Assembly (NCBI GenBank): GCA_945829425.1 | Contig: CALZUQ010000030.1 | Location: forward strand, 1-33,660 | Origin: an uncultured bacterium | GTDB taxonomy: Bacteria > Bacteroidota > Bacteroidia > Bacteroidales > Bacteroidaceae | Length of the DNA: 33,660 bases | Reading direction: 5' to 3' | Part shown: positions 8,323-16,672 of the stretch, in pieces | Position numbering within the stretch: the first letter of the stretch is position 1 | Layout: every line of letters starts with the position of its first letter | Notes under the pieces: generated by a model | Told to the model about the DNA's origin: nothing | The model's database searches: none | What the model saw: the letters and a program-made list of their open reading frames with translations, nothing else | Program-made: the position numbers and the translations under genes

Positions 8323-9495
8323 ATGAAGTATTACCTCATTGCCGGAGAAGCTTCCGGCGACCTTCACGCCTCTCATCTCATGAAGTCTTTGCAACGTCTC
8401 GACCCTTCTGCCGAGTTCCGTTTCTTCGGAGGCGACAACATGTCGGCAGTTGGAGGCACACTTGTGCGCCATTACCGCGACTTGGCGTATATGGGCTTCA
8501 TTCCTGTGCTTCTCCATCTCCCTCTAATCTTGCGGAATATATCGTTCTGTAAGCGTGACATCATGCAGTGGCAGCCAGACGTTGTCATTCCTGTTGACTA
8601 TGCCGGTTTTAATCTCGACATATGTAAGTTCCTCTCTCGGCAACGTAGCAAAGGCCGTCGTGTACCTCGTACCTTTTATTTTATAGCTCCCAAAATATGG
8701 GCATGGAAAGAGTGGCGCATAAAGAATTTCCGCCGTGATGTGGAGGAGATGTTCTGCATACTGCCTTTTGAGAAAGAATTCTTCGAAGGAAAGCACAATT
8801 ACCCTATACACTATGTCGGCAATCCTACCGCCAATGAGGTTCAGACATTCAAGGCAGGCTACCGTGAGAGTCGTGAGGCGTTCTGTCAGCGGCATGCCCT
8901 CGACCCAGAGAAGCCTATCGTTGCCCTTCTGGCAGGAAGCCGTCGTCAGGAGATATACAGCAACCTTCCTGCTATGCTCTCCGCCTCCCGCCGTACGGAC
9001 GTCCAGTATGTCATAGCCTGTGCTCCTTCTGTTCCCGACGCACTATATGAAGACATCTTGTCGAAACAAAAAAGAGACGCCGGTGTCAGCGTCTCTTGTG
9101 TAAAAAACAGAACGTTTCCCCTTCTTTTCCATTCTGCCGCAGCTCTTGTCACCAGTGGAACGGCAACTCTTGAGACCTCTCTCTTCGATGTTCCACAAGT
9201 GGTATGCTATAAGATGTCTTTTCCCAAGATTACCCGTTGGGCTTTCGAACATATCATAAAATGCCGTTATATATCGCTTGTCAACCTTATTGCCGACAGT
9301 GACGTCGTCCCTGAGCTTTTCGCCGACCGTTTCTCTGTGGAGAATATCGTCTATTGTTTAGACGCAGTCCTTCCCGGCGGCAGCCGTCGTGATGCCATGC
9401 TCCGTGGCTATCGTACCGTTCGTGAGCGTCTTGGCAATCATAGCGCACCAGATGTTGCGGCACGTGAGATGACAGCTCTGCTCAAAGGAAAATGA
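8323..9495 (+). CDS. lpxB: lipid-A-disaccharide synthase
   Basis: LpxB joins UDP-2,3-diacylglucosamine and lipid X to form the lipid A disaccharide at the cytoplasmic face of the inner membrane. The chosen start gives MKYYLIAGEASGDLHASHLM, the standard N-terminus; 390 residues is the usual length. Conserved blocks are GEASGDLH (7-14), FYFIAPKIWAWKEWRIK, HYVGNPTANE, VALLAGSRRQEI (GT-B nucleotide-binding loop) and ALVTSGTATLET near 285. The open frame runs 69 bp further upstream into cdsA, but that extension (MCHISLCLA) is not family-like. It ends the rsfS-ftsH-cdsA-lpxB run and is convergent with the thiN gene. Confidence 0.97.
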   Translation: MKYYLIAGEASGDLHASHLMKSLQRLDPSAEFRFFGGDNMSAVGGTLVRHYRDLAYMGFIPVLLHLPLILRNISFCKRDIMQWQPDVVIPVDYAGFNLDICKFLSRQRSKGRRVPRTFYFIAPKIWAWKEWRIKNFRRDVEEMFCILPFEKEFFEGKHNYPIHYVGNPTANEVQTFKAGYRESREAFCQRHALDPEKPIVALLAGSRRQEIYSNLPAMLSASRRTDVQYVIACAPSVPDALYEDILSKQKRDAGVSVSCVKNRTFPLLFHSAAALVTSGTATLETSLFDVPQVVCYKMSFPKITRWAFEHIIKCRYISLVNLIADSDVVPELFADRFSVENIVYCLDAVLPGGSRRDAMLRGYRTVRERLGNHSAPDVAAREMTALLKGK

Positions 9496-9503
9496 GATAG
9501 CAC

Positions 9504-9551
9504 TATAACGTTATAATGCAGTAATGCTCAACGTTATAATGCAGTAATGCT
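9504..9551. repeat. tandem 22-bp repeat with palindromes between convergent genes
   Basis: AACGTTATAATGCAGTAATGCT occurs at 9507-9528 and again at 9530-9551. The first copy lies in the perfect palindrome TATAACGTTATA (9504-9515). The position between the lpxB and thiN stops suggests a bidirectional stop structure, but no clear U-tract is seen. Confidence 0.7.
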
Positions 9552-9565
9552 ATAACACTCCTTGC

Positions 9566-10276
9566 CTACATATATTTTCTGAACACGAGGTATCTTCCGT
9601 CGGCATGTATCGTCATGCTGTTTGAGAGAGCCTCGTTTAATGTTCCCATCCACCATTCTTCAAACGGTCTTGCAGCCCATTTCAGTCCCTCGCTGCTCAT
9701 TTTCCGACATCCTATGTTGAATATGCTTATCTGTTGTCCGGCAACGGTCGTTATCGTGTCATCGCCATTATGGGCGGTGAACACCCCATTGTCTGTAAAC
9801 ATCACAGGATTTATCCCGAAGATTTCCTTATAGAAAGAAAGCAACGAGATATTTCCTAATGTATGGTCTTCACGTTTCCCCGTGGCTCCAAGATATGCCA
9901 TGCGTAAAGGCTTATCGTGGGAACGTAACGGACTATTCTGGTAACCCGCCTCTTGTGACAGTAGGGTGAAAAACCTTGTCGCTTTTGTCAGGTCGTTATA
10001 ATCCTGTTCCTCAAATTCATGGTATGTGTCACCCAGGCTAACCTTTATTGCTTGCGGCAGCGAGTCTCCGTCGCCCACTACAGCGTCAGGCATCTTCCCC
10101 GTCCTGTCTAAAACGCCCTCTGCAGCAGCGTCACAGCAGATAAGGTAACGTGCAGAGTGAAGCACTCTGAGAGCTATGGGGTGTACAGGGAAGTCGCCAT
10201 TGGCAAGCACTACGGCGTCAAAATCCTCAGCATACCCTGCTCCCAGCCATGCGGTGTCATCATATTCTTCAGACAT
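9566..10276 (-). CDS. thiN: thiamine pyrophosphokinase
   Basis: The enzyme transfers pyrophosphate from ATP to thiamine, giving thiamine diphosphate. Family blocks are all present: DAVVLANGDFP at the N-terminus, LICCDAAAEGVL, DAVVGDGDSL (substrate-binding Asp cluster), QDYNDLTKA, and YLGATGKREDHTLGNI with its Arg-Glu-Asp-His. The start at 10276 (MSEEYDDTAW, 236 residues) is preferred because AAAGGA lies about 9 nt upstream. Another ATG at 10297 stands only 4 bp past the stop of the GH31 gene. The two genes are thus tightly coupled, although no metabolic link is obvious. Confidence 0.92.
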   Translation of the reverse strand: MSEEYDDTAWLGAGYAEDFDAVVLANGDFPVHPIALRVLHSARYLICCDAAAEGVLDRTGKMPDAVVGDGDSLPQAIKVSLGDTYHEFEEQDYNDLTKATRFFTLLSQEAGYQNSPLRSHDKPLRMAYLGATGKREDHTLGNISLLSFYKEIFGINPVMFTDNGVFTAHNGDDTITTVAGQQISIFNIGCRKMSSEGLKWAARPFEEWWMGTLNEALSNSMTIHADGRYLVFRKYM

Positions 10277-10301
10277 TCTGATATTTTCCTTTCCCATATC
10301 G

Positions 10302-13300
10302 TCAGAGTTGTACAGTGATTCTGCTTCCGTTATATTTTACTGTCTTTCCTTCTGCGTCAGCATCAAGAGGTCTGGCATTGTAGGGCGAAACAGATATTAT
10401 GGTGAAACAGCGTTTCTTTAGCATTCCGGGGAAAGAGCCCTCCCGTTCGTGTATCGTCAGCGAGTGCGAGGCGTCATCGTATGTCATGCGTATTCTGGCG
10501 TAACGTCCTGCCTCATATCCGTAGTTGGTGCCCTCGTCTTCATAAAGCGAGAACTCACCGTCTTTCCCTTCGTAAACGTAAAGTCGTATGTTCTCAGCCT
10601 TTTTCTCCTGTGTATATTCTATCTGCGGTCCGAGAGGAATTATCGAACCGGCACGGACGTAGAGCGGTATTTTCTCGTAGGGAGCCTCTACTGTTTTTCT
10701 CTCTCCTCCCTGTGACGCTATCTTCCCGGTGTACATGTCATACCATATATTGTCTTTCGGGAAATACACTTCCCTCTCCCTTGCCTTGTATGTATATACC
10801 GGGTTTATCATGAATGCCGGTCCGAACATAAACTGGTATGCTATGTCTGTAACGTTCTTGTCGTCAGCGAAATCCATTATCATAGGCCGCATGATGGTAT
10901 AGTCCTTGAAATATACGTCTGCCGCAAGAGAGTAAATATACGGCATCAGCCTGTACCTCATTTCAAGGCATCCTTTCATGACGCTGTATGCCGGATGGCT
11001 CTCAGGAGCAATGTTCCACGGCTCCCTGAACGGGTACTGTCCATGTACACGGTATATCGGAGCCCATGCCCCCACCTGGTGCCATCTTACGTTCAGTTCC
11101 CTCCATTCCTTCATGTCATCGTTCTCGACCCCTGTCGTGTCGAATACTTTCTGTGCCGCCTCATACCTTTTCTCCACCGAGAAGCCACCAATGTCCTGCG
11201 ACCAGTATGGCACTCCGGAGATAGAGAAGTTCAGTCCTGCCGCAATCTGCGTCTTGAGATCTTCCCAGCGTGTACCTATGTCTCCCGACCATGTTGCAGT
11301 AGAGAAACGTTGCTCTCCGGCGAATCCGTTTCTTGTCAGCAGGAATACCCTTGCGTTGTTTGGCGAGAACGTGTTGCTGTGACCTTCCGCATTCCATGTA
11401 GCTTTCTCGTATAGTGTCTTGCTGTCTTTCGGGTCTATGCCCATCTTCTCCACGGCCGTCTCATATCCTCTCTGCCCGTCGTATATCGCCTCGGCGTTTA
11501 CTATGGAATACGCATTGAAGAACTCGTCCGAAGAGCCGTATTTTGTCGGTCCGCATAGTAGTTTCCTGTATGCCATGTCCGTGCAGTCACGCACGTTAGG
11601 TTCTGAAGCGTCCATCCACCATGCGTCCATGCCTATTGTTCCGAGGTTCTCATACAGCTGTCGCCAGAATATCCGTCGTGCCGTCTCGTCGTATGCATCA
11701 TAGAAAGCATATTTATATCCTAACCAGTCGTATAGCGAGTCTTTTACCGACTGCTGGTAAATCATGCCCTTATTGTCCAGTTCATGGAAATTGTCTACCG
11801 TGAGGTAATACTTCGGCCAGCACGATATCATTATCCTTGCGTTCATGGCATGTATGTCGTCAATCATCTTCTTAGGCGATGAGAAACGGGTAGGGTCGAA
11901 GGTGAAGGCTCCCCATGAGTCCGGTGTCCAATAGTTCCAGTCCATCACGATATTGTCTATAGGCAGATGCCGCTCGCGGAATCCTCTCAGTGCGTCAACG
12001 ATCTCGTCCTGCGTCTTATATCGCTCACGGCTCTGCCAGAAGCCTAAAAGCCATTGTGGCATAATCTGTGCCTTTCCTGTCAGCGTTCTGTACCCCTTTA
12101 TCACGTCGTCGGCGTTCTCTCCCGTCACGAAGTAGTAGTCGAGCTGTTTTGTCATCTCGCTCCACCACGACTGCTTCTTCTGTGTCTGCTCGTCAACCGG
12201 AGCATAAGCCCTCAGTCCGCAGTACGCCTCTCCTCCGTCTGGTGTCCATTCCAGCCGGAAGGCATACCTCTTGCCTTTTTCTAACCTCATGGCGAATTTC
12301 CTTGCGTTCGGGTTCCATGCCGTACGCCATATCACCTGTTCTGTGCTTCCTGTTCCTGCCACATCTTCAGTATATGCGCTCTGTCCTCCTATGTATATGC
12401 GCTGGTAGCCGGAGTAGTAGTGGCAGAAGCGGTATTCTCCTGTTTCGAGTGGCTCTATCTCACCCTCGTAAACAACCTTCGCTCCGTTGAGGTTGTATTT
12501 CGGCAGGTTCTTCGCCGACTTCAGGTTTTCGAAATATAACGAGTCCTCTCTTCTCACGAGGCTTTCATCGCCTTTCCTTGAGTAAGTGCCTGTCAGTGCC
12601 CCCTCTTTTCCCTCTTTGTCATATAGTCTGAACACCTTGTGCAGTTGTTCGTAGTCGTTAGGGTTTCCGAAGCGGCATAGTGAATAACTGTCGAGTAGAA
12701 TGCCGTAGTTCTTGTTTGACACAACGAACGGAATGCTCACCTTTGTATTGTATTGGAACAGTTCCTCGTTGCGTCCTTTATAGTTCCATTCGTCTGCCTG
12801 ATGTTGTCCCAGACCGTAGAACGCCTCGTCGTCCGGCGACTCAAACACTTGCTGTATGGTCCATCCACGGTATTCTTCGTCCTTGCCGTCGGCGTGTGTC
12901 TGTGTTACGTTATATGGTTTGAACACCTTTCCTCCCCCATGCTGCTCCTGCAGAATCACCTTACCTTTGCTGTCCGTAAACCACACTTCACCCGTTATGC
13001 CGTTCACTTTAGCGCAGACGCTTGCCGTAGCCACAGTCACCGTGTCGCCATTCTCACTCACGTTATATGGTGTGCCACCCTTCTGCGGTATCACTAAGAG
13101 ACTCTTCGGGTCTGCGAAACTGTCCTCTGCCGTTGCCGATACCCGTATTGTCTTTTCCCCCATTACCTGTATCCTCACGAGGGCTGTCTGTCCTGCAAGG
13201 TGTCTCTTCACAGCCACAGTGACTCCTTTGTCGGTACGTGTGAAGATGTTTGCCGCCGCCAGACTTCCTGACAACAGCATAAGCATTACTGTTTGTTGTA

Positions 13301-13307
13301 TTCTCAT
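10302..13307 (-). CDS. secreted GH31 alpha-glycosidase with PA14 insert (alpha-xylosidase-like)
   Basis: This 1001-residue protein has a signal peptide (MRIQQTVMLMLLSGSLAAA) without a lipobox Cys, so it is probably periplasmic. Order: an N-terminal beta-sandwich domain to about 225, a PA14-like insert at about 225-375 (EGEIEPLETGEYRFCHYYSGYQRIYIGG), then the GH31 barrel from about 390. The nucleophile is Asp566 in WWMDASEPN and the acid/base Asp676 in ATWSGDIGTRW. SWWSE and NIVMDWNYW are further barrel motifs. A C-terminal beta domain ends near 1000. The PA14-in-GH31 arrangement is known from Bacteroides xyloglucan alpha-xylosidases, so release of alpha-xylose from xyloglucan oligosaccharides is likely. 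Alpha-glucosidase activity cannot be ruled out. No SusC/SusD pair is nearby, so this is not a full polysaccharide utilisation locus. Confidence 0.93.
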   Translation of the reverse strand: MRIQQTVMLMLLSGSLAAANIFTRTDKGVTVAVKRHLAGQTALVRIQVMGEKTIRVSATAEDSFADPKSLLVIPQKGGTPYNVSENGDTVTVATASVCAKVNGITGEVWFTDSKGKVILQEQHGGGKVFKPYNVTQTHADGKDEEYRGWTIQQVFESPDDEAFYGLGQHQADEWNYKGRNEELFQYNTKVSIPFVVSNKNYGILLDSYSLCRFGNPNDYEQLHKVFRLYDKEGKEGALTGTYSRKGDESLVRREDSLYFENLKSAKNLPKYNLNGAKVVYEGEIEPLETGEYRFCHYYSGYQRIYIGGQSAYTEDVAGTGSTEQVIWRTAWNPNARKFAMRLEKGKRYAFRLEWTPDGGEAYCGLRAYAPVDEQTQKKQSWWSEMTKQLDYYFVTGENADDVIKGYRTLTGKAQIMPQWLLGFWQSRERYKTQDEIVDALRGFRERHLPIDNIVMDWNYWTPDSWGAFTFDPTRFSSPKKMIDDIHAMNARIMISCWPKYYLTVDNFHELDNKGMIYQQSVKDSLYDWLGYKYAFYDAYDETARRIFWRQLYENLGTIGMDAWWMDASEPNVRDCTDMAYRKLLCGPTKYGSSDEFFNAYSIVNAEAIYDGQRGYETAVEKMGIDPKDSKTLYEKATWNAEGHSNTFSPNNARVFLLTRNGFAGEQRFSTATWSGDIGTRWEDLKTQIAAGLNFSISGVPYWSQDIGGFSVEKRYEAAQKVFDTTGVENDDMKEWRELNVRWHQVGAWAPIYRVHGQYPFREPWNIAPESHPAYSVMKGCLEMRYRLMPYIYSLAADVYFKDYTIMRPMIMDFADDKNVTDIAYQFMFGPAFMINPVYTYKAREREVYFPKDNIWYDMYTGKIASQGGERKTVEAPYEKIPLYVRAGSIIPLGPQIEYTQEKKAENIRLYVYEGKDGEFSLYEDEGTNYGYEAGRYARIRMTYDDASHSLTIHEREGSFPGMLKKRCFTIISVSPYNARPLDADAEGKTVKYNGSRITVQL

Positions 13308-13387
13308 AAATGTTTATTAGGTGTACCAAAAAAATATTTGTATGACAGTGATACGGAATCAGCATGTATATTCCGCTTTTCATCACG

Positions 13388-13419
13388 CAAAGTTAGTCAT
13401 TATTGTCCATATATACAAG
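13388..13419 (-). promoter_or_regulatory. promoter of the GH31-thiN unit
   Basis: CTTG (13416-13419), a 20-bp spacer and TAACTTTG (13388-13395) on the minus strand. The roughly 75-nt leader contains a small hairpin, CGGAAT/ATTCCG (13354-13375). Confidence 0.7.
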
Positions 13420-13501
13420 AAAAGGGTTTAATAAAAATGAAAAACGGAAGTATTATGACAATTTTCGGACAAAGAAATATCAGTCTTTTAAAAATAATGT
13501 G

Positions 13502-13509
13502 TATCTTTG
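13502..13509 (+). promoter_or_regulatory. promoter -7 box for the CobW gene
   Basis: TATCTTTG matches TAnnTTTG and is divergent from the GH31 promoter. The -33 box is weak. The predicted start near 13515 leaves a leader of about 110 nt. Confidence 0.55.
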
Positions 13510-13529
13510 CACTCTGATAAATTGTTTTA

Positions 13530-13602
13530 CAACGTCCAAGCATAAACAGACGTCGTTGAAAGGTTTCTGATAATATTCTCAGACTCCGTCTGTTTTGTTT
13601 TT
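13530..13602 (+). promoter_or_regulatory. candidate transcription attenuator in the CobW-gene leader
   Basis: CAGAC (13580-13584), loop TCC and GTCTG (13588-13592) form a short stem directly followed by TTTTGTTTTT (13593-13602), an intrinsic terminator pattern 24 bp before the start codon. Upstream, ACAGACG (13546-13552) is exactly complementary to CGTCTGT (13587-13593) and would break that hairpin. A third stem, CAACG (13530-13534) with CGTTG (13554-13558), encloses the same upstream strand. These mutually exclusive stems resemble a switch. The terminator stem is only 5 bp, so strength is uncertain. Confidence 0.45.
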
Positions 13603-13625
13603 ATAAGTGAAAGATAAAGTAAAAA

Positions 13626-14951
13626 ATGAATGATAAACTTACACCCGTACTGCTGCTGACGGGTTATCTCGGCAGTGGCAAGACAACTCTTCTTAACCGT
13701 ATCCTTGCCAACGAGAAGGGAATACGCTTTGCGGTAATAGTTAACGATATAGGCGAAGTGAATATCGACGCCGACCTCATACAGCGAGGAGGTGTAGTAG
13801 GTCAGGGTGACGACTCGCTTGTGCCGTTGCAGAACGGCTGTATATGCTGTACGCTGAAGATGGACCTCGTATCGCAGGTTGTCGACCTTCTCAAGATGCA
13901 GCGTTTCGACTACATTGTCATTGAGGCTTCAGGCATCTGCGAGCCTATGCCTATAGCCCAGACTCTCTGTTCCATAAGCTACATGGGCGAGGAATACACA
14001 CGCTATGGCGAGATACGTCTTGACAGTATCGTCAGCGTTGTCGACGCTCTGCGACTTCGCGATGAGTTTGAAGGCGGCATAGACCTTCTGAAGGAAAATA
14101 TTGCCGAGGAGGATATCGAGAACCTTGTGATACAGCAGATAGAGTTCTGCAACACCATACTTCTTAACAAGGCTTCTGAGGTTACAAAGGGTGAGCTGCG
14201 GCGTACTGAGGAGATTCTCCGTGCCATACAGCCAAAGGCGCGCATTATAGAATGTGACTATTGTGATGTAGACCTTGATAGCCTTCTCAACACCAATGAA
14301 TTTGACTTCAATACCGTGGCAGGCTCTGCGACATGGGTGCAGGAAGTAGAGAAACATCTTGACGAAATGGAAGATGAGGAAGAAGATGAGCATCACCATC
14401 ATGAGGAACATGAGCATCATCACGATGAACATGAGCATCACCATGAGGAACATGAGCATCATCACGACGAACATGAGCATCACCATGAGGAACATGAGCA
14501 TCATCACCATCATCATGACCATCCAGAGGGTTGCACCTGCGGTCATTGCCATCACAACGAGGAGACTGGTGAGGCAGAGGAATACGGCATAGGCACCTTT
14601 GTATATTACGCCCGTGAGCCATTCTCTATTACCGAGTTCGACCATTTTGTTGCGCGTGAGTGGCCTAAATCTGTCATACGTGCCAAGGGAATATGCTATT
14701 TCCATGAAGAGGAGGACATCTGTTATGTCTTTGAACAGGCAGGCAAACAGGTAAATATGCGTAACGCAGGACAATGGTACGCTACAATGCCAGAGGAAGA
14801 GCTTCGCGACTTCTTGGAGAAAAACCCTGGCGTTATGCGCGACTGGGACAGTGTCTATGGCGACCGCATGCAGAAGCTTGTCTTCATAGGTCAGAAGATG
14901 GATCGCAAAGAGATAACACGTCTCCTCGACGCCTGCCTTGTAAGAAGATAA
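13626..14951 (+). CDS. CobW/COG0523-family GTP-dependent metal chaperone with His-rich region
   Basis: This 441-residue protein is a G3E-family P-loop GTPase. Walker A is GYLGSGKTTL (13-22), the conserved metal motif is GCICC (71-75), the Mg-binding block is YIVIEASGICEP, and the guanine-specificity region LNKASE lies near 180. Residues from about 255 to 297 are almost only His, Glu and Asp, followed by CTCGHCHH. A CobW C-terminal domain follows (FSITEFDHFVAREWP and onward). Such proteins deliver Zn or other metals to client enzymes, often under zinc limitation. No cobalamin genes are near, so a role in B12 synthesis is unlikely. The leader carries a possible attenuator. The client and metal are not visible from context. 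Confidence 0.92.
   Translation: MNDKLTPVLLLTGYLGSGKTTLLNRILANEKGIRFAVIVNDIGEVNIDADLIQRGGVVGQGDDSLVPLQNGCICCTLKMDLVSQVVDLLKMQRFDYIVIEASGICEPMPIAQTLCSISYMGEEYTRYGEIRLDSIVSVVDALRLRDEFEGGIDLLKENIAEEDIENLVIQQIEFCNTILLNKASEVTKGELRRTEEILRAIQPKARIIECDYCDVDLDSLLNTNEFDFNTVAGSATWVQEVEKHLDEMEDEEEDEHHHHEEHEHHHDEHEHHHEEHEHHHDEHEHHHEEHEHHHHHHDHPEGCTCGHCHHNEETGEAEEYGIGTFVYYAREPFSITEFDHFVAREWPKSVIRAKGICYFHEEEDICYVFEQAGKQVNMRNAGQWYATMPEEELRDFLEKNPGVMRDWDSVYGDRMQKLVFIGQKMDRKEITRLLDACLVRR
14400..14516 (+). repeat. in-frame 42-bp tandem repeat coding His/Glu/Asp
   Basis: A 42-bp unit (14 codons, HEEHEHHHDEHEHH) occurs at 14400-14441 and 14442-14483 with one base difference, then partially at 14484-14516. Each unit is itself two 21-bp halves. 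The copy number can change without breaking the frame. Confidence 0.9.
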
Positions 14952-14972
14952 CCGTCATACAATCTTTTCATC

Positions 14973-15518
14973 ATGACAATACCCGTACTCATTCTCGTTG
15001 CCGTTGTTGCAATAGGCTTGGTATCGTTCATAGCGATATACAACAGTCTTGTGTCACTCCGTAACAAGGTTCGTGAGGCGTACTCCACCATGGATGTTTT
15101 TCTACGCAAGCGTCACGACCTCATTCCAATGCTCGTCACGACGGTAAAAGGCTATGCCGCCCATGAGGTGGAGACCTTGGAGAACGTCACAGCCCGTCGC
15201 ATGGGGGGTGAGACGCTCAGCGCAGTCCTTGACACCGAGACCCGCATAAGTTATGCACTGTCAAAGGTCATGGTGTCTGTTGAGGGCTACCCCGACCTTA
15301 AGGCAGACACTACCTTTCTCGACCTGCAGCGTCAGATTGTCAAGGTGGAGGATGATATCGCCTGTGCCCGCCGCTACTATAATGGCTCCGTGCGCGAGTA
15401 TAACAATCGTTGTGAGACGGTGCCTTACAATTTCGTGGCACGCCTTGCCGGTCATCGTGCGCAGCCGATGTTCCGCGCCGCTGATGACGAACGCAGCGTT
15501 AATGACATTGTTTTTTAG
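14973..15518 (+). CDS. lemA: LemA family protein
   Basis: This 181-residue protein has one N-terminal membrane helix (IPVLILVAVVAIGLVSFIAIYNSL) followed by a LemA domain. The hallmark is YNSLVSLRNKVREAYSTMDVFLRKRHDLIPMLVTTVKGYAAHE, with the coiled alpha-helical remainder DDIACARRYYNGSVREYNNRCETVPYNFVA. LemA proteins are membrane-anchored, mostly in the outer face orientation, and of unknown molecular role. It follows the CobW gene by 21 bp and precedes rlmN by about 50 bp, so all three may share a transcript. The usual partner with a TPM/YgcG domain is not present here. Confidence 0.93.
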   Translation: MTIPVLILVAVVAIGLVSFIAIYNSLVSLRNKVREAYSTMDVFLRKRHDLIPMLVTTVKGYAAHEVETLENVTARRMGGETLSAVLDTETRISYALSKVMVSVEGYPDLKADTTFLDLQRQIVKVEDDIACARRYYNGSVREYNNRCETVPYNFVARLAGHRAQPMFRAADDERSVNDIVF

Positions 15519-15571
15519 GCGTTAATATCGTGGCGAGACACTTTCGTCAGATTTTTATGACAGACATTATT

Positions 15572-16672
15572 ATGGAGAAAAAGACACTTTTGGGACATAC
15601 CGAGGCAGAACTTAAAACGATAGCCAAGGACCTGGGCATGCCGGCATTCACTGGTGGCCAGATAGCACGTTGGCTGTATGTCAGCCATGTCACAGACATT
15701 GACGCCATGACAAACCTCTCGAAGGCAAACCGCGAGAAGCTGAAGGCGGAGTATATCATTGGCTGCACACCTCCAGTAGACAGCCAGACGTCGGCTGACG
15801 GCACGGTGAAATATCTTTTCCCTACGGACAACGGCAAAACCGTAGAGACGGTCTTTATCCCCGACGGTGACCGTGCCACGCTTTGTGTGTCGTGCCAGGT
15901 AGGGTGTAAGATGAACTGTCTCTTCTGCCAGACAGGCAAGCAGGGGTTTGAGGGCAACCTCACCGTCCGTGACATTCTTAACCAGGTCTATGCCCTTCCT
16001 GAGCGTGAGCGGCTGACAAATATCGTCTTCATGGGTCAGGGTGAGCCTATGGACAATCTTGACAACGTGTTGCGTGCTACGGAGATTCTCACCGCTCCCT
16101 ACGCTTACGCTTGGAGTCCGCGGCGCATCACCGTAAGCTCTGTTGGCATAAAGGGCAAGCTGGAGCGGTTTCTTGATGAGAGTGACTGCCATGTGGCTAT
16201 ATCACTGCATACCGCCATTCCCGAGCAACGTGAGCAGATGATGCCTGCCGAGAAGGGTATGGGAATCAGGGAAGTCATAAGACTTCTTGAGAACTATTTC
16301 CCAAGCCGTAACCGCCGTCGCAATATGGAGGGCGATGACATAGGCTCTCACCAACGCCGTCTGACGTTTGAATATACCGTCTTCGGAGGTGTCAACGATA
16401 CTCCTACCCACCTGAAGGAACTGGTGCGTCTGCTGCGCCCTCTTGACTGCCGTGTCAATCTCATTCGCTTCCACCAGATACCTGATGTGGCACTCCACGG
16501 AGCTTCGGAGAGTCAGATGGAGACTGTCTGCGACTATCTTAACCGCAACGGCATACCTGCTACCATACGTGCTTCACGTGGTCAGGACATCTTTGCGGCG
16601 TGTGGCTTGCTTAACACGAAATATAAGATTGGTGTGCAAAAAAATATTCACGAAGAAAACCAAGAACAATGA
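15572..16672 (+). CDS. rlmN: 23S rRNA (A2503) and tRNA (A37) C2-methyltransferase RlmN
   Basis: RlmN is a radical-SAM enzyme that methylates A2503 in 23S rRNA and A37 in some tRNAs. From the chosen start (MEKKTLLGHTEAEL, 366 residues) the 4Fe-4S ligands are C112, C116 and C119 in VGCKMNCLFCQTGKQG. The block VFMGQGEPMDNLDNV contacts SAM, VAISLHT is conserved, and the C-terminal RASRGQDIFAACGLL holds the methyl-carrying Cys. In-frame starts at 15530 and 15557 exist but are less family-like. The stop overlaps the ATG of the next gene by 4 bp (ATGA), so translation is coupled. Confidence 0.95.
   Translation: MEKKTLLGHTEAELKTIAKDLGMPAFTGGQIARWLYVSHVTDIDAMTNLSKANREKLKAEYIIGCTPPVDSQTSADGTVKYLFPTDNGKTVETVFIPDGDRATLCVSCQVGCKMNCLFCQTGKQGFEGNLTVRDILNQVYALPERERLTNIVFMGQGEPMDNLDNVLRATEILTAPYAYAWSPRRITVSSVGIKGKLERFLDESDCHVAISLHTAIPEQREQMMPAEKGMGIREVIRLLENYFPSRNRRRNMEGDDIGSHQRRLTFEYTVFGGVNDTPTHLKELVRLLRPLDCRVNLIRFHQIPDVALHGASESQMETVCDYLNRNGIPATIRASRGQDIFAACGLLNTKYKIGVQKNIHEENQEQ

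Noticed and set aside
13929..14774. 281-codon minus-strand ORF opposite the CobW gene
   Set aside because: It is a shadow; its Met/Val/Leu repeats are the antisense of the His codon repeat.
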